Assembly: GCA_963210315.1 (NCBI GenBank)
Contig: OY723256.1
Location: 1,736,001 to 1,800,000, forward strand
From: Rhynchopus euleeides
Lineage: Eukaryota; Euglenozoa; Diplonemea; Diplonemida; Diplonemidae
DNA: 64,000 nucleotides
Direction of reading: 5' to 3'
Part shown: positions 42,453 through 53,714 of the stretch, in pieces
Layout: every line of letters starts with the position of its first letter
Numbering within the stretch: the first letter of the stretch is position 1
Program-made: the position numbers and the translations under genes
The notes under the pieces: generated by a model
What the model was told of the DNA's origin: nothing
Database searches by the model: none
Seen by the model: only the letters and a program-made list of their open reading frames with translations

Positions 42453-45400
42453 ATGCGGTGCAGCATGCGGACCCTGCTCGCTGCAGGTCTCGTCGCAGCT
42501 CTGTGCAGCAGAGAGGCACAGGCACAGACCTGCTACGATGTGTGGGACACAGCTGCCTGCAACGCGGACCGGACGTCGTGCTACACGTGTGGGGAGCGGA
42601 TCTCGTGGGTCGAACAGCAGACGGGTGACGGGGAGCTGGCACGGCACACGGTGGGGGTGGTGGAGTTCCCCGGTGTGTGTGGGGCGTGCGGGCCGCTGGT
42701 GCCTGCAGCGGTGGACATCGCGGCGCTGGGTGAGGGTATCGACACAAGGCACAAGGCGGAGTACAAGCATGTGGTGGAGGCGATTGCGGGTGTGATTGCG
42801 GCAGACGTGCCGTTCCTGCCGCGGTTCGTGCGTCTCGCCTGGCACACGATGGGACAGTTCAACCGGATGAAGACGCCTGTGGGCGGGTCGAACGGCGGGT
42901 GCCAGCGCCACAACCCGGAACTGTCGCTGTTTGGGAACCGCGGTCTTGACGAGGCACGCCAGCGGCTGGAGAGCGTGAAGGTGGCACACCCGTTTGTGTC
43001 GTACGCAGACCTGTACGTGCTGGCGGGGAACACAGCGCTCGAGTACGCAGGCAGCACGGCGCTGTACTTCCGCCCTGGACGGGAGGACTACACAGAGGCA
43101 CAGCGGGTGACAGGGTGTCCGAGCCACATGCCCGAGTCGCGCATGCCGCGCAAGCACGAGCAGCTGGACTCCTTCCCGCACACGACCACTCTCAACTACT
43201 TCCACGTGAAGTTCGACGAGCTGGACATCCGTGGGACGGACTCGGACTGGAAGCGTGTGGCGCTGATGGGTGGGCATACGCTCGGGGGCATGCACAGGGA
43301 GATCAGCCGGAACACAGGACACTGGACCACGTCCGCCCTCACCTTCAACAACAACTACTTCCGTGCCCTGGTCGACTTTGCGTGGGACGTGAACGCACAG
43401 GCACCTGCGACAGAGGACGCCCCGACCCCGCACGACGACCTGCAGTACGAGACGCTGTGCGCAGGGTGTCCGGAAGGGCGTCTCGTCATGCTGCCGATCG
43501 ACGTGATTCTGAAGCAGGACGCAGCGCTCTACGAGATTGTGAAGGCGTTTGCGGAGGACGAAGCTCTCTTCAAGCGCTACTTTGCGGAGGCGTGGGCAGA
43601 GCTTCAGGCAAAGGGTGTCCCGTTCAACGATGCAGCGACGTGTGAGTCTGTCTGGAACACTGAGGCATGCAATGACGACAAGACAGAGTGCTACACCTGT
43701 GGTGCACGTATCGAGTGGTTGACTGGCTTCCTCGGTGGTGACGAGGCGGCAGCTCGCCGCACTGTGTCCGTCGTCGAGTTCCCCTCGACCTGCGGTCCGT
43801 GTGCCCCCACCACACCCCAGCCGCCCCCTGCGTCAACACCGTTGCCCCTCACACCGCTTCCAACGACCGTGTCGCCACCACCACCCGTCCCGACACCCGC
43901 TCCGACTTCTGGACCGGCACCGGCAACATGTGCTGACGTGTGGAACACTCCGGCCTGCAATGCCGACAAGACAGAGTGCTACACTTGTGGTGCACGTATC
44001 GAGTGGTTGACTGGCTTCCTCGGTGGTGACGAGACGGCAGCTCGCCGCACTGTGGCCGTTGTCGAGTTCCCCTCCAGCTGTGGTCCTTGCGCTCCCACAT
44101 CGCAGCCACCTGCTGCCACACCACCACCTTCCACACCTCCGACGGCGCAACCAGCAGTACCTGCCACACCCACACCTGCGACGGTGCCGAGCACACCGTG
44201 CCAGAAGTCTGACGGGACTCTGCTACAGTCACTGTCTGGGACGCTGCCGAGCGGGGTGCTGAACTACGCGGTCCCTGAGCTTGCGGTTGTCGGGACTGTG
44301 ACTGTGGGGAGCGGGACTGTGCTGCGTGTGACTGCGGGGATGAGCAGGAGCACGCTGCGGCTGGCGTGCATCGTGGTGGAGCAGGGCGGGGCGCTGGAGG
44401 TGGGTGGGGACGACTGCAGCGGGGTGCTTGTGCTGGACGTGGATGGGGTGTGCCCGCAGGAAGCCAGCGGCGGTGTGGTTGTGCGTGCCGGTGGGTCGCT
44501 CGTCATGGCGGGGCGTGTGCCGCAGCGGACGTGGACGACCCTGACGCACCCCGTGCAGGCGGGGTCGGGGGAGCTGCGTGTTGCGGACGACGTGTCGGAC
44601 TGGCCTGCCGGTGCAGAGGTGGCCATTGCGTCGTCAGACTTCGACCCGAAGTTCGCAGAGGTTGCTGTGGCGACGTGGGATGCGGCAGGGTCGTTGCTGC
44701 GCACAGCAGGCGGGCTGCAGTACTACCACCACGGGGCAGACGAGGTGGGGTCGCAGGGTGTGGACGTGGAGCACGCGGAGGTGGGGCTGCTGGGGCGGCA
44801 CGTCGTGGTGCGTGGCGGGTTTGTGAAGGCGGTGGAGGCGAGCCGTGTGCAGGTGCGTGGGGTGCTGTTTGACGGCTACACAGGCGGGGAGTTGGAGAGC
44901 GCACCTGTGACGCTGGTCAGGGTGAATGGCGCCGTTGTTGTCGGGAACGCACTGAAGCAGTCGGCACACAGGTGTGTGTTGATGGAGGCGGTCACCGGTT
45001 CGATCGTTGCAGACAACGTGGCGTACAGGCCGCACGGCAACTGCTTCCACATGAACGGGGGTGCGTCGACCGGAAACACGCTGCGTGCGAACCTTGTGGT
45101 GTCGGTGCAGTTCGACACCACTTCGTCACACCTCATGGACCAGCGTGGGGTGACTGGGTTCCTGATGACAAACATGGACAACACGTGGGTGGGGAACGTG
45201 GTGGCTGGGTCGGACTACGCCGCCTTCGTCCCCAACTTGGGGACGTGCTACGGAGCAAACACGCATCTCGTGCCGATTCGCGAGTTCCGCAACAACAGGA
45301 TGCACTCCGCACCACGTGGGTACCTTGCAGAGCTGCGTGAGGCAGTGCGGTACGAGGGTGCATGCAGCAACGCGCAGATGCGGGAGATCAAACTGCACGG

Positions 45401-46706
45401 GGTGTACGTGTGGAAGATCTCGCAGGAGGGTGGCAGCAAGCGTGGGAACGTCGTCATCAAAGGAGGGGTTTTTGCCGACAATGCAGGTGGGTGGGAGAAT
45501 CTGCAGGACGGGACGATCCCTGCACGCGACCTTGCACACCTGACGTACGGGCAGTTCGAGGGTGTTGTGTTTGTGGGACGCACGGGGAACCGCGGGAACA
45601 CTGGGGAGGCGTCGTCGGTGCAGGTGTGCCGGGAGGTGGTGGTGGGGCGGATTGGGGTGTCGGAGGTGCGGTGTATCTCACGCATGTCGGACGTTCCGAA
45701 CTTCCAGCGCAGTGCTGCCTTCATCCTGTACGACGGGCCGACGATGTTCCACAGCTGTGCGTTTGTGAACTTCGACGGTGACAAGTTCTGCTTTGCGGCC
45801 CCACGGTTTGCAGCGAACGCGTTCCAGACGACGGTGCGGCATGAGCTGACGAACGCAGATGTGCTGGACTACACGTACGACGGTCCCTCTGCAGGTGTTC
45901 TGACACGTGCAAACCGTGACGAGACTTCGCTGCTGTGCCGGAACCGAGTGGGGTACGAGTGGGACGACCGCTTCACCGTGTCCCTGCAGACGGGGCCAAA
46001 GCGCTGGGTGCTGCCTGCAGAGGGTGTGTACGCAACAGGGCAGTGTACACGTCCGGCTGCAGGGTGGTGTCAGTCTTCCCAGCACGGCCCAACTGACGGT
46101 GGCTGTTTGCTGGACTGTCGGGAGAAGATGGTGGACGTGCGGATCCGCACTGACGAGCGCCAGAACAACGGGCTGCGTGTGTGCCGCAGTGCAGCACCAG
46201 ATGAGTGCGTGGTGCTGCCTCAAGGGCTGTCGGGGCAGCAGGTGCTGTTCCAGCTGCCACTCGCCTCTGGCGGCAGCTACGTTGTGCACATGCAAGGGCA
46301 GGGTGCACATGTCATGATGGCGTCTGCGGATGCGGGTGACGGGCTGGAGATCACGTTTGAGGGGCAGTCTGGGTGTGGGACGCGTGTGCTGCTGCAGCAG
46401 GACGGGCAGCCCCGTCAGGCTGACGCACGGCTTGTGGAGGTGGGCGGTGCCTGCACCCTGCGCCTGAAGCAGGTGGCACACAGGCGCGACTACTACGCAT
46501 GGTGCCCCCCGGCGGGCTGCACAGACGTGCGCCTCGCCCCCTCCACACCCGCTGCAGCATCCCCGCCCGACAGCAGCTTCTTCGACATCGGGACCCCCGT
46601 CCACCGCGACTCCATCTTCGGCACCGACCCCTGCGACTCCAAACCGTGCGGCACCGGTGCCTGCCTCCGACAGGGCTCCTCCTTCCGCTGCCTTACCCTC
46701 CAGTGA
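42453..46706 (+). CDS. Secreted haem peroxidase fused to G8/parallel beta-helix domains
   Basis: 1,417 residues from the ATG at 42453, chosen because a signal peptide follows (MRTLLAAGLVAALCSREAQA). A 55-residue Cys module (TCYDVW...CYTCGERI...VEFPGVCGAC) occurs three times, at about 25-80, 395-450 and 491-545, the last two separated by Pro/Thr linkers. Between the first and second lies a class I-type peroxidase (ascorbate/cytochrome c peroxidase fold): distal R127-LA-W130-H131, proximal H275 in MGGHTLGGMH. Residues ~570-1150 resemble the G8 plus PbH1 unit of CEMIP/PKHD1L1 proteins (WPAGAEVAIASSDF, HAEVGLLGRHVVVRGG). An EGF-like half module (DPCDSKPCGTGAC) ends the protein. Inferred: extracellular peroxide-using enzyme anchored to glycan or matrix. 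Confidence 0.85.
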   Translation: MRCSMRTLLAAGLVAALCSREAQAQTCYDVWDTAACNADRTSCYTCGERISWVEQQTGDGELARHTVGVVEFPGVCGACGPLVPAAVDIAALGEGIDTRHKAEYKHVVEAIAGVIAADVPFLPRFVRLAWHTMGQFNRMKTPVGGSNGGCQRHNPELSLFGNRGLDEARQRLESVKVAHPFVSYADLYVLAGNTALEYAGSTALYFRPGREDYTEAQRVTGCPSHMPESRMPRKHEQLDSFPHTTTLNYFHVKFDELDIRGTDSDWKRVALMGGHTLGGMHREISRNTGHWTTSALTFNNNYFRALVDFAWDVNAQAPATEDAPTPHDDLQYETLCAGCPEGRLVMLPIDVILKQDAALYEIVKAFAEDEALFKRYFAEAWAELQAKGVPFNDAATCESVWNTEACNDDKTECYTCGARIEWLTGFLGGDEAAARRTVSVVEFPSTCGPCAPTTPQPPPASTPLPLTPLPTTVSPPPPVPTPAPTSGPAPATCADVWNTPACNADKTECYTCGARIEWLTGFLGGDETAARRTVAVVEFPSSCGPCAPTSQPPAATPPPSTPPTAQPAVPATPTPATVPSTPCQKSDGTLLQSLSGTLPSGVLNYAVPELAVVGTVTVGSGTVLRVTAGMSRSTLRLACIVVEQGGALEVGGDDCSGVLVLDVDGVCPQEASGGVVVRAGGSLVMAGRVPQRTWTTLTHPVQAGSGELRVADDVSDWPAGAEVAIASSDFDPKFAEVAVATWDAAGSLLRTAGGLQYYHHGADEVGSQGVDVEHAEVGLLGRHVVVRGGFVKAVEASRVQVRGVLFDGYTGGELESAPVTLVRVNGAVVVGNALKQSAHRCVLMEAVTGSIVADNVAYRPHGNCFHMNGGASTGNTLRANLVVSVQFDTTSSHLMDQRGVTGFLMTNMDNTWVGNVVAGSDYAAFVPNLGTCYGANTHLVPIREFRNNRMHSAPRGYLAELREAVRYEGACSNAQMREIKLHGVYVWKISQEGGSKRGNVVIKGGVFADNAGGWENLQDGTIPARDLAHLTYGQFEGVVFVGRTGNRGNTGEASSVQVCREVVVGRIGVSEVRCISRMSDVPNFQRSAAFILYDGPTMFHSCAFVNFDGDKFCFAAPRFAANAFQTTVRHELTNADVLDYTYDGPSAGVLTRANRDETSLLCRNRVGYEWDDRFTVSLQTGPKRWVLPAEGVYATGQCTRPAAGWCQSSQHGPTDGGCLLDCREKMVDVRIRTDERQNNGLRVCRSAAPDECVVLPQGLSGQQVLFQLPLASGGSYVVHMQGQGAHVMMASADAGDGLEITFEGQSGCGTRVLLQQDGQPRQADARLVEVGGACTLRLKQVAHRRDYYAWCPPAGCTDVRLAPSTPAAASPPDSSFFDIGTPVHRDSIFGTDPCDSKPCGTGACLRQGSSFRCLTLQ

Positions 46707-47285
46707 CACCCTCGTCTGGCTCTGACGGACCCCCTCTGTGCCACACCTCTCGCTTGCTGAGCCCCCCCTTTGGTCCCCATGCCAGGGCGCGTTTGCCTCG
46801 GATAACACAACACCATCCGACCGCCTCCCTGTGTCCTTGCCAAGCTACCCCCACACAGGGTGTATTTGGCCGTCTTTGCTTCGCCTCCTGCAATGGAGGA
46901 CCATGGAAGACACACCTATCATGACCCGCGTGAGTTCGCGATGAACATCTTGCCTCGCTGCTGGGTCCCCCTCCCCACATCTTACTTCTTCACAGGTTGT
47001 GGTGCCACGACCTCCCTTCCTCCCCACGGACACCACCCTGTTTCCCTCTTCCCTGTCTCGCGTGGCTTGAAAGTCTTCAATGATTCAGCTTATCGAAACC
47101 GCTGTTCCTCTTCCGCCTGCTGGAGTGCTGCAGCCCCTGCAGCCACCCAGGCGGCAGTTGCATGTGTGGTTTGATGGTGTGCTGCTGTTGCGTCGTTGAG
47201 TGTTCTCTTCGCGGTGGTGGGATTTCCGATTGCTGTGGCGCCTTCACTCAGAAATGCAGAAACGTAGGGAAACAGGCGGAGGTTG
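46707..47285. other. Spacer between the peroxidase gene and the transposon stack
   Basis: No gene or repeat recognised; presumably 3' untranslated sequence followed by spacer. Confidence 0.4.
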
Positions 47286-47481
47286 ATTCTCTAAGAGGAA
47301 ACTTCATATTTGCCAGAAATTTATTGGAAAATTCATATGTTGACAGGAAGATTTGGGTTTAACCATATGTTGACAAAAACTTTTTGTTTCAATCATATGT
47401 TGACAAAAAGTTTCCTAAAAATTCATATGTTGACACGAACTTATGGACTTAACCATATGTTGACAAAAACTTCTGCATTTA

Positions 47482-49382
47482 CAGGGGGGGGTCAAATAAA
47501 CGTACTTAGTACTACTATTCGGCGAACGCGCGGGCCTAAATCGACCTCGCCAGAAAATTAATAAATAGTTTGCGAGCGAATAGACGTACTAAGTACGTCT
47601 ATTCAACTTTTCCTAAAAACGCTGTTTGCAGGGGCTCTGCGGGGCTGTTTGGTCCACCAGGGGCGCGCTGGTCACTGCTGTCGTCCGTCTCTCACTTCTT
47701 CTGCCTTCCGGTCGAGTATCCGCTCTGTTCTCGTCCTACCACTCGCCCCTCATTTGGTTTCGTACCGTTTTGATTTGTATTGCCCCCCCCCCCCCTCTGG
47801 TGCCCCCCCTGGTTGACATTCTTGTTGAGTTAGTGAAAGCATACACAGTTCATCAGAGCTGTCAGCTTCACTGTCGGTGGTTGGTTGGTGCGTTGATGCT
47901 TAAAAAAAAGATGTGAAAAAGGCAAGCCACAACCAGCACGCCCCAACTTACTTCTTCTTCAAGTTCTTGGGCTTGCTGGGGCAAGTCTGCATGTTGTGCC
48001 CAGGCTTCCTACACCCTTTGCAGAGCCTGCGGTGTTTGTTGGGAGTCTGGGTGGTCGGGGACGCTGCGCGCTTCTTTTCGGAGGACTGGGAGGACTGGGA
48101 AGGCTGTGTCTGTGTGAGAGAGTTCACACGAACCGGCTTCGCCCATGCCAAGATGCTTGACTGTTGGGTTGGCTGAGACACAACTTTCTTTTGGGTGGAC
48201 TGCTTCTCTGTGCTCTCTTTTGCCTTCCCGTCCAACCCAGGTTCAAGGTCCGCACCACCAGCCTCAGGGGATGTTTCTGTGCTTGGTGCGAAGGTGAGGT
48301 CCGGACAAAGGGAGCTCTTCACGAACCCGTCCTCCTCACCCGACACCTTCAGCACGTACCCCATATCCCGCAAGCGCTGGGCTACCACCTCCCCCCTCAC
48401 ACTTTCCACCGACTTTCCCCAAACAGCTCCAACAGAGGTGCACATGGCCTCGCGGTACCACCTCTCTGTGAAGCGACAATCCTGGCGAAAACCTTCGGCT
48501 GTTGATTTCTTCATCTCGAGACGGGCTTTGTCCTTGAGCCCTTCCAGGTGAGTGTGGAAGGCAGCCTTGAATGGTGCAAATGCATGCACATCAAGGTACT
48601 GCACTGTTCCTGTCAACCCACCTGGAATGACCGCTGACTTCGCCCCCGTCTTCCTGTGCAAGTACGCAACATTTTTTGGTGCAATGTGTGTTGTCGCCGA
48701 GTCATAAATGGTTTGCGGGCGTGTGTTGATCAGTGCTGCACAACAGGAGAGAATGTCAAACAACGTCAGGGAAGGGGGCTGCGGGGGGTGGGGGGTGGGC
48801 TCAGCTGGTCCTCGAAGGCTACATCTATGGTGAGGTGTGTCTGGGGCCATCCGTCCACATCTTCTCGTTGGTGGTAGGGACTGCGGACGCCGTAGATGAG
48901 GAGTCGTATAATGCGCGCCGCTCTTCAGCAGTGATTTTGACGCCTCTGGACCCCAGGAGTTTGCGGGTTTCCGGGTTTGCGGTCTTCAGCAGTGGTTCTG
49001 ATGCCTCTGGACCGCAGGAGTTTGCGGGTTCGCTGGTTTCCCGTCCGTATGTGTCTGAGGGGGGATGCCCCGATTCCCTTCGTCACGACATATCTTTGAG
49101 CGTAGGTCACTTCCCCCCTCTACGGACCCCGTGCACCCTGGTTCCCCTAAGTGGCACCAATAGACCCCGTTGTCCCCATTCCTTGCCCCAAAGTTTGCAG
49201 ATTTGTGTGTCTCCAAAAAGAAAATCTCAAAAAAAAAACGAAAAATTTCCCCAAAAAAAAAGGGTGAAAAGTAAGTACTACTATTCAACGGCCCAACGTG
49301 CCCCAGAGCCCCAAAAAAATAAGTACTACTATTCGGCTAAGTACTACTATTCAACTAAGTACGTTTATTTGACCCCCCCCTG
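47482..49382 (-). mobile_element. Element A copy 1 (A1), pogo/Tc1-like, internally deleted
   Basis: Ends CAGGGGGGGGTCAAATAAAC, inverted at the right side, with TA duplicated (47480-47481, 49383-49384). Subterminal GTACTTAGTACTACTATTC words. A1 keeps intact target sequence at the sites where B1 and D interrupt A2, so it serves as an internal reference. Confidence 0.9.
47948..48850 (-). pseudogene. Truncated pogo-type DDE transposase of A1
   Basis: About 300 codons. The first 16 codons match sequence at 51303 in A2. Then about 1.2 kb present in A2 (the DNA-binding region and first catalytic Asp) is replaced by ~95 bp of unrelated sequence, and the frame resumes at IYDSATTHIAPKN. Retained: the second Asp (YDSATTH), the IPGGLTGTVQYLDV block with the third Asp, and a CCHC knuckle CKGCRKPGHNMQTC near the C-terminus. 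Lacking the first catalytic Asp, it cannot be an active transposase. Confidence 0.85.
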
Positions 49383-49925
49383 TAACCATATGTTGACAAG
49401 AAGTTATGGATTAACCATATGTTGACAAAAACTTCTCGTTTTCACCATATGTTACAGGGGGGGGTCAAATAAACGTACTTAGTTGAATAGTAGTACTTAG
49501 CCGAATAGTAGTACTTATTTTTTTGGGGCTCTGGGGCACGTTGGGCCGTTGAATAGTAGTACTTACTTTTCACCCTTTTTTTGGGGGAAATTTTTCGTTT
49601 TTTTTGAGATTTTCTTTTTGGAGACACACAAATCTGCAAACTTTGGGGCAAGGAATGGGGACAACGGGGTCTATTGGTGCCACTTAGGGGAACCAGGGTT
49701 CACGGGGTCCGTAGAGGGGGGAAGTGACCTACGCTCAAAGATATGTCGTGACGAAGGGAATCGGGGCATCCCCCCTCAGACACATACGGACGGGAAACCA
49801 GCGAACCCGCAAACTCCTGCGGTCCAGAGGCATCAGAACCACTGCTGAAGACCGCAAACCCGGAAACCCGCAAACTCCTGGGGTCCAGAGGCGTCAAAAT
49901 CACTGCTGAAGAGCGGCGCGCATTA

Positions 49926-51242
49926 CTGGGGGGGGTCAAATAATTGTAACCCCTACGATTATTTAGCGACGCGGTCTGTATAAATCGGGTGTCCCAAAAT
50001 TTACAAATTTTCAACGGTGGTGAATAATCGTAGGGGTTACGATTATTCACTTTTGGCAAAAATTTACCCGTTTTGCTGTTCAGAATGTCAATTGGTGGGG
50101 TGGGGGTGGGTGTGGGTCGCATTCTCGGCCTGTCTCACCGGCATTCCGTGCACACAGCAACAGCACCGGTGGAAACTGGCCATAGCACCCCGGTGGGCCA
50201 CCAGGAGGGGAGGGACCCGGTGTGAGGCGCTTGAGTCATCCAGATGGGCACACGGTGGGGTCCGACACCCGATGTCGGACCCTGTGACCCGTTTTTTAGG
50301 TACCCTCCACACCCAGTGCGCGCTCGACCGTCGAATGGTTTTTCTGGTCCCGTGCACTTCCCTGCCTGCCACACCACCCCCTCGACCCCATCCCCAGCAC
50401 CAGAGCGTCGTTGGCTGGCGTGCGCGGGGCACGCGTCGAATACCGATGACGGGGCCTGTGTTCCTGGGGCGCTGACGAGGTCCGAAGGGATTGACGCCTT
50501 GGCTCAGTCCTTACGTTTGGATGAGGGCGTGGTTTTTGACGTAGCGGGAGCCCTCAAGAATACAGCACAGCTGCACCTGCTCTTGCGCCGTCTCCAGTTC
50601 GCATAGTCCCTTCGTATGACGGTGACTGGGAGCCCTGGCTGTCCCGATCTATTTCAATGACTGTATCAGTTTCCAGCCTAGTTCCCATGCTTGGGTGCTT
50701 GGCTCGGGTGCACCCTTCGAGGTGGTACAGAGAATGCAAAGAGAGTCCACAGGGGGGTCTGGGGGGCGGAGCCCCCCAGCCGCCGGAGGCCACGGTAGTG
50801 AACATCTGTTCCTTGTGGGGTACAGTTTCTGGACTGTGTCCATCTTCCTGAGGTTGCGTATGGGCCACCCCAGAATTTTGGTGCCCCCCCCCCCCCCCCC
50901 CCAGGCTCACCTCACTGGCAGGGAACCTGGGGGCGGGGGGGCCTCAAACCATACTCTCTTCCACCCATTAAACTCGGGGCATGTGTGCTCCGACATGTGG
51001 GGTGACTCAATCACTGGTCTATGACGACCGATTCTCCACTTTGTACAGCCTGAGTGGGATCCCTGCTGTTCCTGTTGCTTGATCTTCTGAGGAAAAGTCA
51101 GAAATTTGGCCAAAAGTGAATAATCGTAACCCCTACGATTATTCAAAACAAATTTACGTATAAATGGCCCAGAAAATGTTGTACAATTAATCGCCCCCTT
51201 ACGATTATTCGACTACTTACGATTAATTGCCCCCCCCCCCAG
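49926..51242 (+). mobile_element. Element B copy 1 (B1), 1.3 kb non-autonomous, in A2
   Basis: Starts CTGGGGGGGGTCAAATAATT and ends AATTGCCCCCCCCCCCAG, with TA borders (49924-49925, 51243-51244). Subterminal ACGATTATT words in alternating orientation. The best frame (50244-50606) is weak. Contains a Q repeat. The empty target is preserved in A1 at about 48900-48915. Confidence 0.9.
50746..50812 (-). repeat. Q repeat, copy 8 (in B1)
   Basis: Full-length inverted copy with the intact hairpin. Confidence 0.85.
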
Positions 51243-51334
51243 TAAACGACTCCTCATCTACGGCGTCCGCAGTCCCTACCACCAACGAGAAGATGTGGAC
51301 GGATGGCCCCAGACACACCTCACCATAGATGTAG

Positions 51335-53284
51335 CCTTCGAGGACCAGCTGCGGAAAAACACATGCCAAAAGAAAGGCGGGGAGGGGGAGGTCGTGTTTC
51401 TTTCCTGAGGTGGAGGCCCACGTGCTTAAAGAAGTGGGAGAACGGCGGAAGAACGACTTGCCAACGACGCGCCGCAAAATCAAGGAGCTTGCCATGTCCT
51501 TTGTTCCCTTCCCGAAAGGCTTCCAGGCTTCGGTGGAGTGGATCGACGGTTGGGCCAGGAGAAACAAGTTTCAATTTCGTACTTCGCGCATTGCCAAGCT
51601 TTCTCTTGAAAAAGCCCGGGTCCAGTTGCACAGCTTCTGGTCCACCATCAGACGCCTCTCCATCGGGTCCGAGCTGCTGCACAACCCCTTTGGTACTTTT
51701 GACCTGGTTGTGAATGTGGATGAGTCTGCCTTGTACAAGAGCTCTACCCGCAGGGACAAACTGTTGTGCTACACCACTGACACCAACATCGTGGTCGATA
51801 CCGATGCTGGAAAAAATAGATTTGCCACGTTGATTGGTGCTGTCACGTTCAGTGTGAAAGACAGGACCATTCTTGCGACAAAGCAGTCGATCGTTTTTAA
51901 AGGTGCGGGCGAGAGGATAAAGAAGGAGGAGCATCAGATTCACAAAGACTCGGGGGTTACTGGGGGGGGGGCAAATACAAGAGTATATGCAAATACAAGG
52001 GTATATGCTAATACAAGAGTACTCCAGAAATCGCGATTTTACAAAGTTCACCGAGCAAATACAAGAGTATACTCTTGTATTTGCATACTAGACTTTTGAA
52101 GAACTTTTGTGGGGTTTTCATCATATTTTGTACTTCCAATGACCCCCCCCAGGCCAGTGGGCCTCCTGTCTGGAGTCGTCACGGTCTGGTGGGAGTCGCC
52201 TCGGGGTGGGAAAGGCCAAGAGGACGCTCGTATTGTCTCTTCGGCGCCGCTGCCCCATGAGGGCCCACCCGGAGGCCACATTTCTAGTATGCAAATACAA
52301 GAGTATATACTCTTGTATTTGCATACTAGACAACTTTTCAGCTAAAAAACAATTTTTTGAAAACCCTGAATTACGTAAGCTGGCACGGTGAATAGAAGAG
52401 TATACCCTTGTATTTGCCCCCCCCCCAGTAACTGTACTTTCCAGAAAACCGGCTGGGTCAAAGAAGCCGAGTGGCGGTGGTGGATTGACAGCGTCTTGGC
52501 CCCCATTTGCAAAAACAAAAACGTGCTTGTCATTTATGACTCGGCGACAACACACATTGCACCAAAAAATGTTGCGTACTTGCACAGGAAGACGGGGGCG
52601 AAGTCAGCGGTCATTCCAGGTGGGTTGACAGGAACAGTGCAGTACCTTGATGTGCATGCATTTGCACCATTCAAGGCTGCCTTCCACACTCACCTGGAAG
52701 GGCTCAAGGACAAAGCCCGTCTCGAGATAAAGAAATCAACAGCCGAAGGTTTTCGCCAGGATTGTCGCTTCACAGAGAGGTGGTACCGCGAGGCCATGTG
52801 CACCTCTGTTGGAGCTGTTTGGGGAAAGTCGGTGGAAAGTGTGAGGGGGGAGGTGGTAGCCCAGCGCTTGCGGGATATGGGGTACGTGCTGAAGGTGTCG
52901 GGTGAGGAGGACGGGTTCGTGAAGAGCTCCCTTTGTCCGGACCTCACCTTCGCACCAAGCACAGAAACATCCCCTGAGGCTGGTGGTGCGGACCTTGAAC
53001 CTGGGTTGGACGGGAAGGCAAAAGAGAGCACAGAGAAGCAGTCCACCCAAAAGAAAGTTGTGTCTCAGCCAACCCAACAGACAAGCATCTTGGCATGGGC
53101 GAAGCCGGTTCGTGTGAACTCTCTCACACAGACACAGCCTTCCCAGTCCTCCCAGTCCTCCGAAAAGAAGCGCGCAGCGTCCCCGACCACCCAGACTCCC
53201 AACAAACACCGCAGGCTCTGCAAAGGGTGTAGGAAGCCTGGGCACAACATGCAGACTTGCCCCAGCAAGCCCAAGAAGAAGTAA
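51335..53284 (+). pseudogene. Pogo-type DDE transposase of A2, split by element C
   Basis: The frame opens at 51335 without an ATG, so a 5' exon or start has not been found. Part 1 (to 51957) has a helix-turn-helix/CENP-B-like segment (WIDGWARRNKFQFRTSRIAKLS) and the first catalytic Asp (VVNVDESALYKSS). Element C plus one TA interrupts it; deleting them joins the two parts in the same frame. Part 2 has YDSATTH (second Asp), IPGGLTGTVQYLDVHAFAPFK (third Asp) and a CCHC knuckle CKGCRKPGHNMQTC. This is the DDD order of pogo/Tigger and related Tc1-mariner transposases. About 490 residues without C, normal for the family. Inactive while C is present unless C is spliced out. Confidence 0.85.
51960..52428. 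mobile_element. Element C, 469-bp MITE inside the A2 transposase
   Basis: Ends CTGGGGGGGGGGCAAATAC and GTATTTGCCCCCCCCCCAG, TA on both borders (51958-51959, 52429-52430). Multiple AAATACAAGAGTATA palindromes inside, including two complete GCAAATACAAGAGTATA...TTGC foldbacks near 52055 and 52287. Non-coding. Confidence 0.9.
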
Positions 53285-53714
53285 GTTGGGGCGTGCTGGT
53301 TGTGGCTTGCCCTTTTCACATCTTTTTTTTAAGCATCAACGCACCAACCAACCACCGACAGTGAAGCTGACAGCTCTGATGAACTGTGTATGCTTTCACT
53401 AACTCAACAAGAATGTCAACCAGGGGGGGCACCAGAGGGGGGGGGGGGGGGCAATACAAATCAAAACGGTACGAAACCAAATGAGGGGCGAGTGGTAGGA
53501 CGAGAACAGAGCGGATACTCGACCGGAAGGCAGAAGAAGTGAGAGACGGACGACAGCAGTGACCAGCGCGCCCCTGGTGGACCAAACAGCCCCGCAGAGC
53601 CCCTGCAAACAGCGTTTTTAGGAAAAGTTGAATAGACGTACTTAGTACGTCTATTCGCTCGCAAACTATTTACCGTATACGTAAATATTTTGGAACGTAA
53701 ATATTATGGAACGT

